Positions 1 to 9,528 of a stretch of DNA of 64,000 bases are shown here, one piece after another (within the stretch, counting starts at the first letter, position 1; each line of letters opens with the position of its first letter). The DNA is from Microbacterium sp. cf332. Lineage in GTDB: Bacteria; Actinomycetota; Actinomycetes; Actinomycetales; Microbacteriaceae. The notes under the pieces are model-generated. The model did no database searches. It saw nothing but the letters and a program-made list of their open reading frames with translations, and was not told the DNA's origin. Position numbers and translations under genes: made by a program. The stretch covers positions 1-64,000 of the forward strand of contig NZ_FNKN01000001.1 of NCBI RefSeq assembly GCF_900102175.1, written 5' to 3'.

Positions 1-411
1 ATGCCCGAGGTGGGTGGTGTGGTGCACACGCATTCGCCGTATGCGGTGGCGTGGGCGGCGCGGGGTGAGGAGATCCCGTGTGTGGTCACGGCGATGGCGG
101 ATGAGTTCGGGGGTCCGGTTCCGGTGGGGCCGTTCGCGATCATCGGTGATGATTCGATCGGTCGGGGGATCGTGGACACGCTTCGGGGGCATCGTTCTCG
201 TGCGGTGTTGATGCAGAATCATGGGCCGTTCACGGTCGGGGCGAGTGCGCGGGATGCGGTGAAGGCTGCGGTGATGGTGGAGGACGTGGCTCGCACGGTC
301 CACCTGGCGCGGCAGGGCGGTGAGGTCCTCCCGATCCCGCAGGACGCGATCGATGCGCTCTACGACCGGTATCAGAACGTTTACGGACAGACCACCGACG
401 ACCGCCGGTAG
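1..411 (+). CDS. araD: L-ribulose-5-phosphate 4-epimerase-like class II aldolase (3' part)
   Basis: This is the C-terminal 136 residues of a class II aldolase/epimerase; the gene begins before the window. The zinc-binding HTHS segment near the left edge and the later QNHGPF segment are the usual metal-site signatures of the AraD/FucA family. The family converts L-ribulose-5-phosphate to D-xylulose-5-phosphate, or cleaves related sugar phosphates, in the cytoplasm. The sugar ABC importer starts 64 bp downstream on the same strand, which favours a pentose (arabinose) pathway. The ATG at position 1 is internal, not a proven start. AraD rather than a fuculose or rhamnulose aldolase is the best guess from sequence feel and context. 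Confidence 0.75.
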   Translation: MPEVGGVVHTHSPYAVAWAARGEEIPCVVTAMADEFGGPVPVGPFAIIGDDSIGRGIVDTLRGHRSRAVLMQNHGPFTVGASARDAVKAAVMVEDVARTVHLARQGGEVLPIPQDAIDALYDRYQNVYGQTTDDRR

Positions 412-474
412 CCCCGCACCGGGGCGCGGTCACCATTTCCCGCAAGACAGTGAAGTCACTGGAAAGGACACACA

Positions 475-1599
475 GTGAACAAGAAGTTCCTGTACGCAGC
501 AGCGACGCTCGCCGTCGGCGCCCTCGCGCTCTCGGCATGCTCCAGCACCGGCGGCGGCGCCGGCGGTGAGGGCGGCGGCGACGGCGGCCTCATCGGCGTC
601 GCGATGCCCACCAAGAGCTCGGAGCGCTGGATCCAGGACGGCGACGCCGTCAAGAAGGCGCTGGAGGACCAGGGATACCAGGTCGACCTCCAGTACGCCG
701 AGGACGACATCCCGACCCAGGTCTCGCAGATCGAGAACATGATCACGAAGGGCGCCGAGGCTCTCATCGTGGCCTCGATCGACGGCACGACGCTGACCGA
801 GGCCCTCCAGAACGCGGCGGACGCCGACATCCCCGTCATCGCCTACGACCGTCTCATCAAGGGCACCGAGAACGTCGACTACTACGCGACGTTCGACAAC
901 GCGCTCGTGGGCCGTCAGCAGGCGTGGACCGTGCTCAACGGCCTCGGCCTGACGGACCTCGAGGGCAACCCGCTCGACGGCGCGCCCGCCGGACCGTTCA
1001 ACATCGAGCTGTTCGCCGGCTCGCTCGACGACAACAACGCCTTCTTCTTCTGGGACGGCGCGATGGAGGTCCTCGAGCCGCTCATCGACGACGGCACCCT
1101 CGTGGTGAAGTCGGGTCAGACCGACATCGAGCAGGCGGCGACGCTCCGCTGGGACGGCGAGACCGCGCAGAGCCGCATGGAGGACATCCTCACGGCGAAC
1201 TACTCCGACGGCACGCAGGTCGACGCGGTTCTCTCGCCGTACGACGGCATCTCGCGCGGCATCATCTCCGCCCTCGAGGGTGCGGGCTACTCGCTCGGCG
1301 ACGAGTGGCCGATCATCTCGGGTCAGGACGCCGAGGTCGACTCGGTGAAGGCGATCCTTGCCGGTGAGCAGTACGCCACCATCTTCAAGGACACGCGTGA
1401 GCTCGCGAAGGTCGCGGCCGACATGGCCGCCGCAGCCCTGAAGGGCGAGGAGCCCGAGGTCAACGACACCGAGACGTACGACAACGACGTCAAGGTCGTG
1501 CCCTCGTACCTGCTGGCGCCGGTGCCCGTCGTCAAGGACAACGTCGAGTCGGCGCTCGTCGAGACGGGCTACTGGACCGCCGAAGAGCTCGGTCTCTGA
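475..1599 (+). CDS. Sugar ABC transporter substrate-binding lipoprotein (ChvE/XylF type)
   Basis: A 374-residue periplasmic-binding-protein-fold lipoprotein. The lipid-modified cysteine is Cys22 in an LSAC lipobox after a short hydrophobic signal peptide, followed by a Gly/Ser linker. The mature part resembles ChvE and other multiple-monosaccharide binding proteins that feed GguAB importers (glucose, galactose, arabinose, xylose). The GTG start at 475 has an AAAGGA ribosome-binding site at 463-468. The ATPase and permease follow on the same strand, and the araD-like gene lies just upstream, so arabinose or a related aldose is the probable ligand. A strong RNA hairpin separates this gene from the ATPase. 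Confidence 0.9.
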   Translation: MNKKFLYAAATLAVGALALSACSSTGGGAGGEGGGDGGLIGVAMPTKSSERWIQDGDAVKKALEDQGYQVDLQYAEDDIPTQVSQIENMITKGAEALIVASIDGTTLTEALQNAADADIPVIAYDRLIKGTENVDYYATFDNALVGRQQAWTVLNGLGLTDLEGNPLDGAPAGPFNIELFAGSLDDNNAFFFWDGAMEVLEPLIDDGTLVVKSGQTDIEQAATLRWDGETAQSRMEDILTANYSDGTQVDAVLSPYDGISRGIISALEGAGYSLGDEWPIISGQDAEVDSVKAILAGEQYATIFKDTRELAKVAADMAAAALKGEEPEVNDTETYDNDVKVVPSYLLAPVPVVKDNVESALVETGYWTAEELGL

Positions 1600-1626
1600 G
1601 CCGCGGCATCCGCCCACCCTCGGAAC

Positions 1627-1655
1627 GGCGGCGGGAGCGACACGCTCCCGCCGCC
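1627..1655 (+). terminator. Intercistronic hairpin between binding-protein and ATPase genes
   Basis: A perfect 13-bp GC-rich stem (1627-1639 pairs with 1643-1655) with a 3-nt ACA loop and no U-tract. Its position inside an operon, after the binding-protein gene, suggests a partial terminator or 3'-end stabiliser that keeps lipoprotein mRNA more abundant than ATPase and permease mRNA. Confidence 0.65.
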
Positions 1656-1696
1656 GCATCCGGAACCACCATCCACCCCACAAGGAAGTCGGAGAC

Positions 1697-3226
1697 GTGA
1701 GCGAAACCATCCTCGAGATGCGCGGGATCACCAAGACCTTCCCCGGCGTCAAAGCGCTCTCGAACGTCAATCTCGCCGTCGAGCGCGGCGAGATCCACGC
1801 GATCTGCGGCGAGAACGGCGCCGGGAAGTCCACCCTCATGAAGGTGCTGTCGGGCGTGTACCCGTACGGCACCTACGACGGTGAGATCGTCTACGCGGGC
1901 GACACCGTCGAATTCAAGAACCTGCGCGACAGCGAGGCGCGCGGCATCGTCATCATCCACCAGGAGCTGGCGCTCAGCCCGTACCTCTCGATCGCCGAGA
2001 ACATCTTCCTCAACAACGAGCGGAAGGGCGTCGGCGGCCTCATCGACTGGAACAAGACCAACTTCGCGGCCGCCGAGCTGCTGCGGCGCGTCGGGCTCAA
2101 GGAGAATCCGACGACCAAGGTCAACCAGATCGGTGTCGGCAAGCAGCAGCTCGTCGAGATCGCGAAGGCCCTGTCGAAGGAGGTCAAGCTCCTCATCCTC
2201 GACGAGCCGACCGCGGCGCTCAACGACGAGGACTCCGACCACCTGCTGGACCTGATTCTCAGCCTGCGCGAGCAGGGGATCACGTCGATCATCATCAGCC
2301 ACAAGCTGAACGAGATCAAAAAGGTCGCGGACACCGTGACGGTCATCCGCGACGGCAAGACGATCGAGACGATCTCGAAGACCGATGTGACCGAGGACCG
2401 CATCATCAAGGACATGGTCGGCCGCGACCTCGAGCACCGCTACCCCGACCACGAGCCGCAGATCGGCGACGAGCTGCTGCGGGTCGAGAACTGGACCGCG
2501 CACCACCCGCAGGATCCGAGCCGCGTCGTCGTCGACGACGTCTCGGTGACGGTGCGCGCCGGCGAGATCGTCGGGATCGCCGGACTTATGGGCGCCGGGC
2601 GCACCGAGTTCGCGATGAGCCTGTTCGGCCACAGCTACGGCACGCGCATCACGGGCAAGGTCTTCGTGCGCGGCAAGGAGATCCGTACGCGCACGGTGTC
2701 CGAGGCGATCGCCAACGGCCTCGCGTACGCGACCGAGGACCGCAAGACCTACGGTCTGAACCTCATCGAAGACATCAAGCGGAACATCTCGATGGCGTCG
2801 CTGAAGAAGCTCGAGAAGGCCGGTCTGGTCGACGACAACGAGGAGTTCTCCGTCGCCAACCAGTACCGCAAGAGCATGAACATCAAGGCGCCGACGGTGC
2901 TGGCCAAGACCGGGAAGCTCTCCGGCGGCAACCAGCAGAAGGTCGTGCTGTCGAAGTGGATCTACTCCGATCCCGACGTGCTCATCCTCGACGAGCCCAC
3001 GCGCGGCATCGACGTGGGCGCGAAGTACGAGATCTACACGATCATCAACAAGCTCGCGGCAGCCGGGAAGGGGATCATCGTGATCTCGTCCGAGCTGCCG
3101 GAGCTGCTCGGCATCTCCGACCGCGTGTACGCCCTCTCGGAGGGGCGCATCACGGGTGAGCTGCCCATCGCCGACGCGAGCCCCGAGTCGGTCCTCAAAC
3201 TCATGACCATGGAGAAGCCCCGCTGA
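1697..3226 (+). CDS. Sugar ABC transporter ATP-binding protein with two ABC domains (GguA/XylG type)
   Basis: A 509-residue duplicated ATPase of the carbohydrate-uptake-2 family. The first domain has the Walker [10 protein letters not shown] at residues 38-46 and the Walker [12 protein letters not shown]. The second has a degenerate Walker A (GLMGAGRTE), which is normal in this family, and an intact LSGGNQQK signature with [10 protein letters not shown]. It energises uptake of the sugar bound by the upstream lipoprotein. The GTG start at 1697 is preceded by AAGGAAG. The permease starts 23 bp after its stop, so the three genes form one importer operon. Confidence 0.93.
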   Translation: MSETILEMRGITKTFPGVKALSNVNLAVERGEIHAICGENGAGKSTLMKVLSGVYPYGTYDGEIVYAGDTVEFKNLRDSEARGIVIIHQELALSPYLSIAENIFLNNERKGVGGLIDWNKTNFAAAELLRRVGLKENPTTKVNQIGVGKQQLVEIAKALSKEVKLLILDEPTAALNDEDSDHLLDLILSLREQGITSIIISHKLNEIKKVADTVTVIRDGKTIETISKTDVTEDRIIKDMVGRDLEHRYPDHEPQIGDELLRVENWTAHHPQDPSRVVVDDVSVTVRAGEIVGIAGLMGAGRTEFAMSLFGHSYGTRITGKVFVRGKEIRTRTVSEAIANGLAYATEDRKTYGLNLIEDIKRNISMASLKKLEKAGLVDDNEEFSVANQYRKSMNIKAPTVLAKTGKLSGGNQQKVVLSKWIYSDPDVLILDEPTRGIDVGAKYEIYTIINKLAAAGKGIIVISSELPELLGISDRVYALSEGRITGELPIADASPESVLKLMTMEKPR

Positions 3227-3249
3227 CCGGGGCCGCAGGAGATCCTCGA

Positions 3250-4482
3250 ATGTCTCAGAACACCCTCGCTCCCGAGACCGCCGCTGGCGGCGGGATCAAC
3301 CCGAACGAGAACCGGTTCACCCGGTGGCTCGGACACATCCTCGCCGACCTCGGCAAGAACGGCATCTTCATCGCGCTGATCGCGGTGGTCGCCCTCTTCG
3401 CCATCCTCACCAACGGCATCCTGCTGCGCCCGCAGAACCTGTCGAACCTGGTGGTGCAGAACGGCTACATCCTCGTTCTCGCCATCGGCATGGTGATGAT
3501 CATCATCGCCGGGCACATCGACCTCTCGGTCGGTTCGGTTGCGGCGTTCATCGGCGCCGTCTCCGGCGTGTTCGCCGTCAAGATGGGGATGCCGTGGTGG
3601 CTCGCCATCGTCCTGTCGCTGCTGATCGGCGCTCTCGTGGGGGCGTGGCAGGGCTTCTGGGTCGCCTACGTCGGCATACCCGCCTTCATCGTGACCCTCG
3701 CGGGGATGCTCATCTTCCGTGGCCTCGCCCTCGTGGTGCTCGGCAACGCCAACATCGGCTCGTTCCCCACGGAGTACCGAGCGCTTGGCAACGGGTTCCT
3801 GGCCGGGATATTCGGCGAGTCCGATCCGGATCTGTTCACGCTCGCCATCGGCGCCCTCGGCATCGTCGCGTTGGTCGTGCAGCAGTGGCGCACCCGCGCC
3901 GGACGCCAGAAGTACTCGCAGGACGTCGAGCCCCTCGTCTGGTTCGTCGGCAAGCTCGTGCTCATCGCCGTCGTCATCGGCTGGTTCGCGTGGGCGCTCG
4001 CCTCGTACAAGGGCATCCCGGTGACGCTCATCGTGCTCGCGGTTCTCGTGCTGGTCTACGGCATCGTCATGAACCGCTCCGTCTTCGGGCGCCACATCTA
4101 CGCGATCGGCGGCAACCGCCACGCGGCCGAGCTCTCGGGTATCAAGACGCGTCGTGCCGACTTCTGGCTGTTCGTGAACATGGGCGTGCTCGCGGCCCTC
4201 GCCGGCCTCATCTTCACCGCTCGTCTGAACCTCGCCGGTCCGAAGGCCGGCGACGGCTTCGAGCTCGAGGCGATCTCGGCCGCGTTCATCGGCGGCGCGG
4301 CGGTGCAGGGCGGCGTCGGCACGATCGGCGGCGCGATCATCGGCGGCCTCATCATCGGTGTGCTCAACAACGGCATGTCGATCATGGGTATCGGCATCGA
4401 ATGGCAGCAGGCCGTGAAGGGTCTCGTGCTGCTTCTGGCGGTCGCATTCGACGTCTACAACAAGCGGCGCTCGGGCAACTGA
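3250..4482 (+). CDS. Sugar ABC transporter permease (GguB/XylH type)
   Basis: A 410-residue polytopic membrane protein of the BPD_transp_2 (RbsC/XylH) family, with about ten hydrophobic segments. It carries the GHIDLSVGSV segment typical of this family's early loops and a GNRHAAELSGI segment that matches the ATPase-contact region. The length of about 400 residues fits the larger XylH/GguB branch rather than RbsC. It is the membrane channel of the importer formed with the two preceding genes. A strong terminator hairpin follows the stop. Confidence 0.92.
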   Translation: MSQNTLAPETAAGGGINPNENRFTRWLGHILADLGKNGIFIALIAVVALFAILTNGILLRPQNLSNLVVQNGYILVLAIGMVMIIIAGHIDLSVGSVAAFIGAVSGVFAVKMGMPWWLAIVLSLLIGALVGAWQGFWVAYVGIPAFIVTLAGMLIFRGLALVVLGNANIGSFPTEYRALGNGFLAGIFGESDPDLFTLAIGALGIVALVVQQWRTRAGRQKYSQDVEPLVWFVGKLVLIAVVIGWFAWALASYKGIPVTLIVLAVLVLVYGIVMNRSVFGRHIYAIGGNRHAAELSGIKTRRADFWLFVNMGVLAALAGLIFTARLNLAGPKAGDGFELEAISAAFIGGAAVQGGVGTIGGAIIGGLIIGVLNNGMSIMGIGIEWQQAVKGLVLLLAVAFDVYNKRRSGN

Positions 4483-4500
4483 CGCACGAGCCCGAACACG

Positions 4501-4548
4501 GCGGCGCTCGCGCCGGCACCCGCAGGGGTTCGCCGGCGCGAGCGCCGC
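4501..4548. terminator. Bidirectional terminator between convergent genes
   Basis: A perfect 17-bp inverted repeat (4501-4517 with 4532-4548) with a 14-nt loop, lying between the convergent permease and quinone-oxidoreductase genes. It can fold in RNA from either strand. Only a short T-containing run follows on the plus strand, as is usual in high-GC actinobacteria. Confidence 0.85.
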
Positions 4549-4557
4549 TTCGTCGTG

Positions 4558-5499
4558 TCAGGGCAGCAGGGTGATCTTGCCCGGTGTGTGCGCCGCGACG
4601 AGGCGGTGCGCCTCGGCGGCCTCGGAAAGCGGCAGCTCGGGACCCAGCTCGACGCGGAACGCGCCCGCCGCGAGCAGCGCCGCCACGACCGGGATCGCCT
4701 CGGCACGCCACGCGAGCTGCTGCGGGGTCAGCGGTTCGGGGCTGCCACCCGAGAAAGCGCGGATGCCCAGGCCGGCGGCATCCGCACCGCGCACGACGGT
4801 CGCGATGCGAGCGCGGTCGGCGACCAGTTCGAGCGAGACGTCGAGCGCTTCGTCGGTTCCCGCGCAGTCGAGCGCCACCGTCACGCCCTGCGGCGCAGCC
4901 GCGCGCACGCGGTCCGCCAGGCCGTCGCCGTACGCCACTGCGGTCGCGCCGAGCTCGCGGACGCGTTCGGCGCGCGCCGTGCTCGCGGTGGCGACGACCG
5001 ATGCGCCCCGCAGGCGGGCGAACTGGATCGCCGCCTGGCCGACCGACCCGCTGCCGCCGTGCAGCAACAGGGTGTCGGCGGGACCGACGTCGAGGGACCG
5101 CAACGCCTGGTAGGCAGTCGCGACCGGGATGCCGAGCGCCGCACCCATGGCGAAGGACACTCCCGCGGGCAGCGGTGCGAGCTTCTCGGGGGTCACGACG
5201 ACCTCGTCGGCGTAGACGCCGCTCGCGCCGAACACCACGACCTCGTCGCCCACACGGAAGCCGTCGACCCCGGCGCCGACCTCGGCGACCACACCCGCGC
5301 CGTCGCTCCCGACCCGCCGCGGCGTCGAGATCGTGGCGGACGGCCGCAGGCCGGCACGCAGCTTGTGGTCGATCGGGTTCACCCCGGCCGCGGTGATGCG
5401 GACGCGCACCTCGCCGGCACCGGGGGAGGGGACCTCGATCTCACGGAGGGTGAGGACCTCGGGTCCGCCGAACTCTGAATACGTCACTGCGTGGACCAT
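4558..5499 (-). CDS. NADPH:quinone reductase-type zinc-free alcohol dehydrogenase
   Basis: A 313-residue medium-chain dehydrogenase/reductase. The N-terminal GroES-like domain includes GVNPIDHKLRAG. The nucleotide-binding motif HGGSGSVGQAAIQFAR is followed by a Rossmann fold, and no zinc-ligand cysteine cluster is visible, so it belongs to the quinone oxidoreductase/zeta-crystallin branch. The likely reaction is NADPH-dependent reduction of quinones or enones; the substrate is unknown. The ATG at 5499 lies 6 nt after a TAGCGT -10 box and has no ribosome-binding site, so the mRNA is probably leaderless. The gene follows hrpA on the same strand with its promoter just upstream of the hrpA stop. 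Confidence 0.85.
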   Translation of the reverse strand: MVHAVTYSEFGGPEVLTLREIEVPSPGAGEVRVRITAAGVNPIDHKLRAGLRPSATISTPRRVGSDGAGVVAEVGAGVDGFRVGDEVVVFGASGVYADEVVVTPEKLAPLPAGVSFAMGAALGIPVATAYQALRSLDVGPADTLLLHGGSGSVGQAAIQFARLRGASVVATASTARAERVRELGATAVAYGDGLADRVRAAAPQGVTVALDCAGTDEALDVSLELVADRARIATVVRGADAAGLGIRAFSGGSPEPLTPQQLAWRAEAIPVVAALLAAGAFRVELGPELPLSEAAEAHRLVAAHTPGKITLLP

Positions 5500-5505
5500 G
5501 ATGCC

Positions 5506-5511
5506 ACGCTA
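5506..5511 (-). promoter_or_regulatory. -10 box of a leaderless promoter for the quinone reductase gene
   Basis: TAGCGT on the minus strand, with 6 nt to the ATG at 5499. This is the TANNNT-N6-8-start pattern seen at eight other starts in the window. No clear -35 element is visible. Confidence 0.6.
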
Positions 5512-5516
5512 CCGAT

Positions 5517-8500
5517 TCAGCCGTCCTTGCCGGCGAGCGTCTTCGTGATCCGCTGGATCGAGACGGGCTCGGCGGTGCCGAGCCGCTGGGCGAAGAGGCT
5601 CACGCGATACTCCTCGAGCAGCCACCGCGCACGGCGCAGGCTCGGCGGCGCGTCGTCGGGCACCGGCATGGTCCCGCCCGCCTCGGTGAACAGCGCCGCC
5701 GCACGCTCGTATTCGGTCAGCCGCTGGCGGTCGCGACCGGGGTTGTCGCTGAGCGTCGTCACGCGCTCGAGCGCGGCTTGGAGATAACGCGGCAGGTGAG
5801 CGAGGCGCGCCGTCCCGGTCCGTGCCAGGAAACCGGGGAAGACCAGTCCGGCCAGCTGCTGCTTCACGTCACCGAGCGCGGCGAGGAGCACCATCGAGTT
5901 CTCTTTGCGGATCGCCCGCTCGACGTCGCGCTGCAGGGTGAGGATGCGGGCACTCAGCGACACGGTCTGGAACAGCTCGTCGACCACGGCGGCCGAGAAC
6001 GCATCGCGGACCGCCTGGAACTGCGCGGAGGTGCGGACCGAAGCCGTGGTGCGATCGATCACGGCATCGGCGACGGCGACGCGCGCGTCCTCGATGAGGG
6101 CCTTGGCCGACGGGTATGGGGACGCCGCGAGGGCGAGCTTCTCGGACGCAGTGAGATGGTCGAGCACGTACGCGGCGGGCGACGGGACCGACAGCAGCAC
6201 GAGCCGGCGGACCCCCGTGCGGGTCAGGCGGGCCGCGCGCTCGGGTGTCGCCTCGATCCGCAACGCGACCGTCGACCCCTCGTCCACGAGCGCGGGATAG
6301 CCGCGGACGACACCGCCGGCAACGCGCGTGTCGACGAGTTCCGGCAGATCCCCGAAGCTCCAGTCCGTCAAGCCGGCCTGCTCGGCGACGCCCGCCCCTG
6401 GTGTACCCGAGCCGCGACCACCGCCGGACGCCGGTGCTGCTGCGGGCTGCGCGCCCGGTCGTGGCGCCGCCCTCGCGAGTGAGCGGGCGACCGACGCCCG
6501 GCTGCGTCCCTCGAGGTTCTGCTGCAGCTCCGAGAGGTCGCGGGAGGAACCGAGCGGGCGGCCGCGCTCGTCGACGGCACGGAACGACATCGACAGGTGC
6601 GCGGGCACCCGCTCGAGATCGAAGTCGGCCGCCGTCACCGGCTGGTTCGCGACCCGCTGGATGCGTGCGGCGAGTGCGTCGCGGAGGGTGCGCGGGGGCA
6701 GACCGTCGCGGGACTCCGGCCCCTCGCCGGCGAGCTCCTCGGCGAATCGCGAGGCCCAGTCCGCAGCGGGGACGACATGGCGGCGGACGGCCTTCGGCAG
6801 CGCGCGCAGCAGACCGGCGATCAGCTCGTCGCGGAGGCCCGGCACCTGCCAGTCGAAGCCGTCGGGCCGGAGTGAGGCGAGCAGGGCGACCGGGACGACG
6901 ACGCTGACTCCGTCGTCGGGCGAACCCGGTTCGAACCGGTAGGCGAGCGAGAGCACCTGGTCGCCCTGCCGCCAGCGCGCGGGGAACGCCCGCTCATCGC
7001 CTCCGGCGGCGTCCCCCGCGAGGTCGCTCTCGGTCATGTCGAGCAGGCGCGGTGTGCGGGTCGCGGCGTCGCGCCACCAGGCTTCGAACGACCGCACGTC
7101 GAACACGTCGCGCGGGAGGCGCGCGTCATAGAAGGCGAACACCGCCTCGTCGCCGACCAGGATGTCGCGGCGGCGCTCGCGTTCCTCGATCTTCTCCAGG
7201 CGCCGACGCAGCTCGAGGTTGCGACGCTCGAAGGCCGTGAGCCGCTTGTCGAGGTGCGCGGAGTTCCAGTCGCCCTCGACCAGGGCGTGTCGGAGGAAGA
7301 GCTCGCGCGCGAGCTCGCGGTCGCGTCCGGCGAGCTGCACGCGACGCCGCGGTACGATCTCGACCCCGAAGAGCGTCACCTTCTCGGCCGCGACGGCCGC
7401 TCCGGCATCCTTCGACCAGTGCGGGTCGCTCATCGAGCGATGGGCGAGGTCGCCGGCGAGGTCTTCGGCCCAGGCCGGATCGATCGCCGCCGCGGTGCGG
7501 GCGTAGAGGCGCGAGGTCTCGACGAGCTCGGCGGCCATGACCGCGTCGGGCGATGCCTTGCGCAGCCCCGAGCCGGGGAAGATCGCGAACTTGGCGCCGC
7601 GGGCGCCGCGGTACTCGGCACGCTGCCGCTGCGGCTTGGCGCTCCCGCCGCGACCGCCGGTCGGGCGGCTCGCCGTGGTGCTGCGGGTGTCGAGCACGCC
7701 GATCTGCGAGAGAAGTCCGGCGAGGATGGCGCGATGCACCCGGTCGGGGTGGGCGGCGCCCGGCGCGGGGGCGGTGGTCGAGGCATCGTCGGGCGCTGGA
7801 CGATCGCGGCGATCGTCTCGGTCGCGACGGCCGCGGTCGCCGCGGCCGAGGGCGCTGAGCTGCCGGTGGACGTCGAACCACTCGCGCACGCGCACGTAGT
7901 TCAGGTGCTCGGCTCGGCAGGCGCGGCGGAACGCGCTCGAGCCCAGCTCGCGCTGCTGGTCCTGCAGGTGGTTCCAGAGGTTCAGCAGCGTGAGGAAATC
8001 GCTCGTGGGGTCGGTGAAGCGTGCGTGCAGCCGGTCGGCCTCATCGCGCCTCTCCTCGGGGCGCTCGCGGACGTCCTGGATCGACATCCCCGCGACGATC
8101 GCGAGCACGTCGCGAGAGACGCCGAGCGCTCGCGCCTCGATCAGCATGCGGGCGAACCGCGGGTCGATCGGGATGCGCGAGATCTCGCGGCCGGTGTCGG
8201 TGAGCCGCCACCCGCCGGCGTCATCGCGGCGCACCGCGCGCAGCTCGACGAGCAGATCGAACGCGGCCTTCACGCCACGGGAATCGGGTGGCGTCAGGAA
8301 CGGGAAGTCGGCGATGTCACCGAATCCCAGCGCGAGCATCTGCAGGACGACCGACGCCAGGGACGTGCGGAGGATCTCGGGCTCGGTGAACTCCGGGCGT
8401 GAGGCGAAGTCATCCTCGGCGTAGAGGCGGACGGCGATACCGGGGGAGGTGCGGCCCGCGCGCCCGGCGCGCTGCTGCGCCGATGCCTGCGAGACGGCCT

Positions 8501-9497
8501 CGATCGGCAGTCGCTGGATCTTCGACCGGTTGCTGTAGCGCGAGATGCGTGCCGTACCGGCGTCGACGACGTAGCGGATGCCGGGGACGGTCAGGCTCGT
8601 CTCGGCGACGTTGGTGGCGAGGATGACGCGTCGGCGGACCCCGGCGACGCGGGAGGGCTCGAAGACGCGATGCTGCTCGGCGGCGGAGAGCCGGCCGTAC
8701 AGGGGGAGCACCTCGGTCGGACGCGCGTCCCGCGCGTACGCCGACCGCACGGCGTCCATCGCGTCTCGGATCTCCGCCTCGCCCGGGAGGAACACGAGCA
8801 CGTCGCCGTCCGACTCGCGGTCGAGCTCGCGCAGCGCGGCGACCAGACCGTCGACGTCGTCGGCGGCCGCGTGGTCGTCACCCGTGTCGTCGTGCGGCCG
8901 GTAGCGGACCTCGACCGGATAGGTGCGACCCGACACCTCGATGATCGGCGCGGGAGCGCCCGCCGCGTCGGCGAAATGGGCCGCGAAACTCTCGGGATCG
9001 ATCGTCGCCGAGGTCACGATGACCTTCAGATCGGGGCGACGGGGGAGGATGCGGCGGAGATAGCCCAGGAGGAAGTCGATGTTGAGCGAGCGCTCGTGCG
9101 CCTCGTCGATGATGATCGTGTCGTAGCGGCGCAGCAGCCGATCGCGGTGGATCTCGTTGAGCAGGATGCCGTCGGTGACGAGCGCGACCCGGGTGTCGGC
9201 GGACACCTGGTCGGTGAACCGCACCTTGTACCCGACCGCGCCGCCGAGCGGCACCTCCATCTCGGCGGCGATGCGTTCGGCCACGGTCCGCGCGGCGATG
9301 CGGCGCGGCTGCGTGTGAGCGATGCTGGTGCGGCCGAGCTCGAGACAGATCTTCGGCAGCTGCGTGGTCTTGCCCGAGCCCGTGGCACCCGCGACGATCA
9401 CGACCTGGTGATCGCGAATGGCGCGCGCGATCTCGTCCCGAGCCGCGCTGACCGGCAGCTCGGGCGGGAAGGAGATCACAGGGGCGGGCGAGGACAC
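5517..9497 (-). CDS. hrpA: ATP-dependent RNA helicase HrpA (DEAH box)
   Basis: A 1326-residue DEAH-box helicase, the usual HrpA length. Walker A is AGATGSGKTT at residues 36-45. DEAH lies in IIDEAHERSLN, the SAT motif in VTSATIDPE, and motif VI is QRAGRAGR. Helicase-associated and OB-fold domains follow, then a long C-terminal DUF3418 region. HrpA proteins unwind RNA; E. coli HrpA resolves stalled or collided ribosomes. A Gly/Ser/Pro-rich low-complexity insert sits in the last third. The GTG start at 9497 follows a TACGAT box by 8 nt; the GGAGGG between them is too close to the start to act well as a ribosome-binding site. Confidence 0.95.
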   Translation of the reverse strand: MSSPAPVISFPPELPVSAARDEIARAIRDHQVVIVAGATGSGKTTQLPKICLELGRTSIAHTQPRRIAARTVAERIAAEMEVPLGGAVGYKVRFTDQVSADTRVALVTDGILLNEIHRDRLLRRYDTIIIDEAHERSLNIDFLLGYLRRILPRRPDLKVIVTSATIDPESFAAHFADAAGAPAPIIEVSGRTYPVEVRYRPHDDTGDDHAAADDVDGLVAALRELDRESDGDVLVFLPGEAEIRDAMDAVRSAYARDARPTEVLPLYGRLSAAEQHRVFEPSRVAGVRRRVILATNVAETSLTVPGIRYVVDAGTARISRYSNRSKIQRLPIEAVSQASAQQRAGRAGRTSPGIAVRLYAEDDFASRPEFTEPEILRTSLASVVLQMLALGFGDIADFPFLTPPDSRGVKAAFDLLVELRAVRRDDAGGWRLTDTGREISRIPIDPRFARMLIEARALGVSRDVLAIVAGMSIQDVRERPEERRDEADRLHARFTDPTSDFLTLLNLWNHLQDQQRELGSSAFRRACRAEHLNYVRVREWFDVHRQLSALGRGDRGRRDRDDRRDRPAPDDASTTAPAPGAAHPDRVHRAILAGLLSQIGVLDTRSTTASRPTGGRGGSAKPQRQRAEYRGARGAKFAIFPGSGLRKASPDAVMAAELVETSRLYARTAAAIDPAWAEDLAGDLAHRSMSDPHWSKDAGAAVAAEKVTLFGVEIVPRRRVQLAGRDRELARELFLRHALVEGDWNSAHLDKRLTAFERRNLELRRRLEKIEERERRRDILVGDEAVFAFYDARLPRDVFDVRSFEAWWRDAATRTPRLLDMTESDLAGDAAGGDERAFPARWRQGDQVLSLAYRFEPGSPDDGVSVVVPVALLASLRPDGFDWQVPGLRDELIAGLLRALPKAVRRHVVPAADWASRFAEELAGEGPESRDGLPPRTLRDALAARIQRVANQPVTAADFDLERVPAHLSMSFRAVDERGRPLGSSRDLSELQQNLEGRSRASVARSLARAAPRPGAQPAAAPASGGGRGSGTPGAGVAEQAGLTDWSFGDLPELVDTRVAGGVVRGYPALVDEGSTVALRIEATPERAARLTRTGVRRLVLLSVPSPAAYVLDHLTASEKLALAASPYPSAKALIEDARVAVADAVIDRTTASVRTSAQFQAVRDAFSAAVVDELFQTVSLSARILTLQRDVERAIRKENSMVLLAALGDVKQQLAGLVFPGFLARTGTARLAHLPRYLQAALERVTTLSDNPGRDRQRLTEYERAAALFTEAGGTMPVPDDAPPSLRRARWLLEEYRVSLFAQRLGTAEPVSIQRITKTLAGKDG

Positions 9498-9505
9498 AGC
9501 CCTCC

Positions 9506-9511
9506 ATCGTA
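9506..9511 (-). promoter_or_regulatory. -10 box of a probable leaderless promoter for hrpA
   Basis: TACGAT on the minus strand, 8 nt before the GTG at 9497, in the 31-bp gap after the FHA/winged-helix gene. It suggests hrpA has its own promoter at the end of the kinase operon. Confidence 0.5.
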
Positions 9512-9528
9512 CGACGACACAGCGCCGC

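Noticed and set aside
430..1872. Long open frame on the minus strand across the sugar-binding protein gene
   Set aside because: Antisense shadow in high-GC DNA. The plus-strand frame encodes a clear lipoprotein, and the minus translation is Arg/Asp/Val-rich with no family resemblance. Similar shadows across hrpA, the heme operon and the transporter genes were ignored for the same reason.
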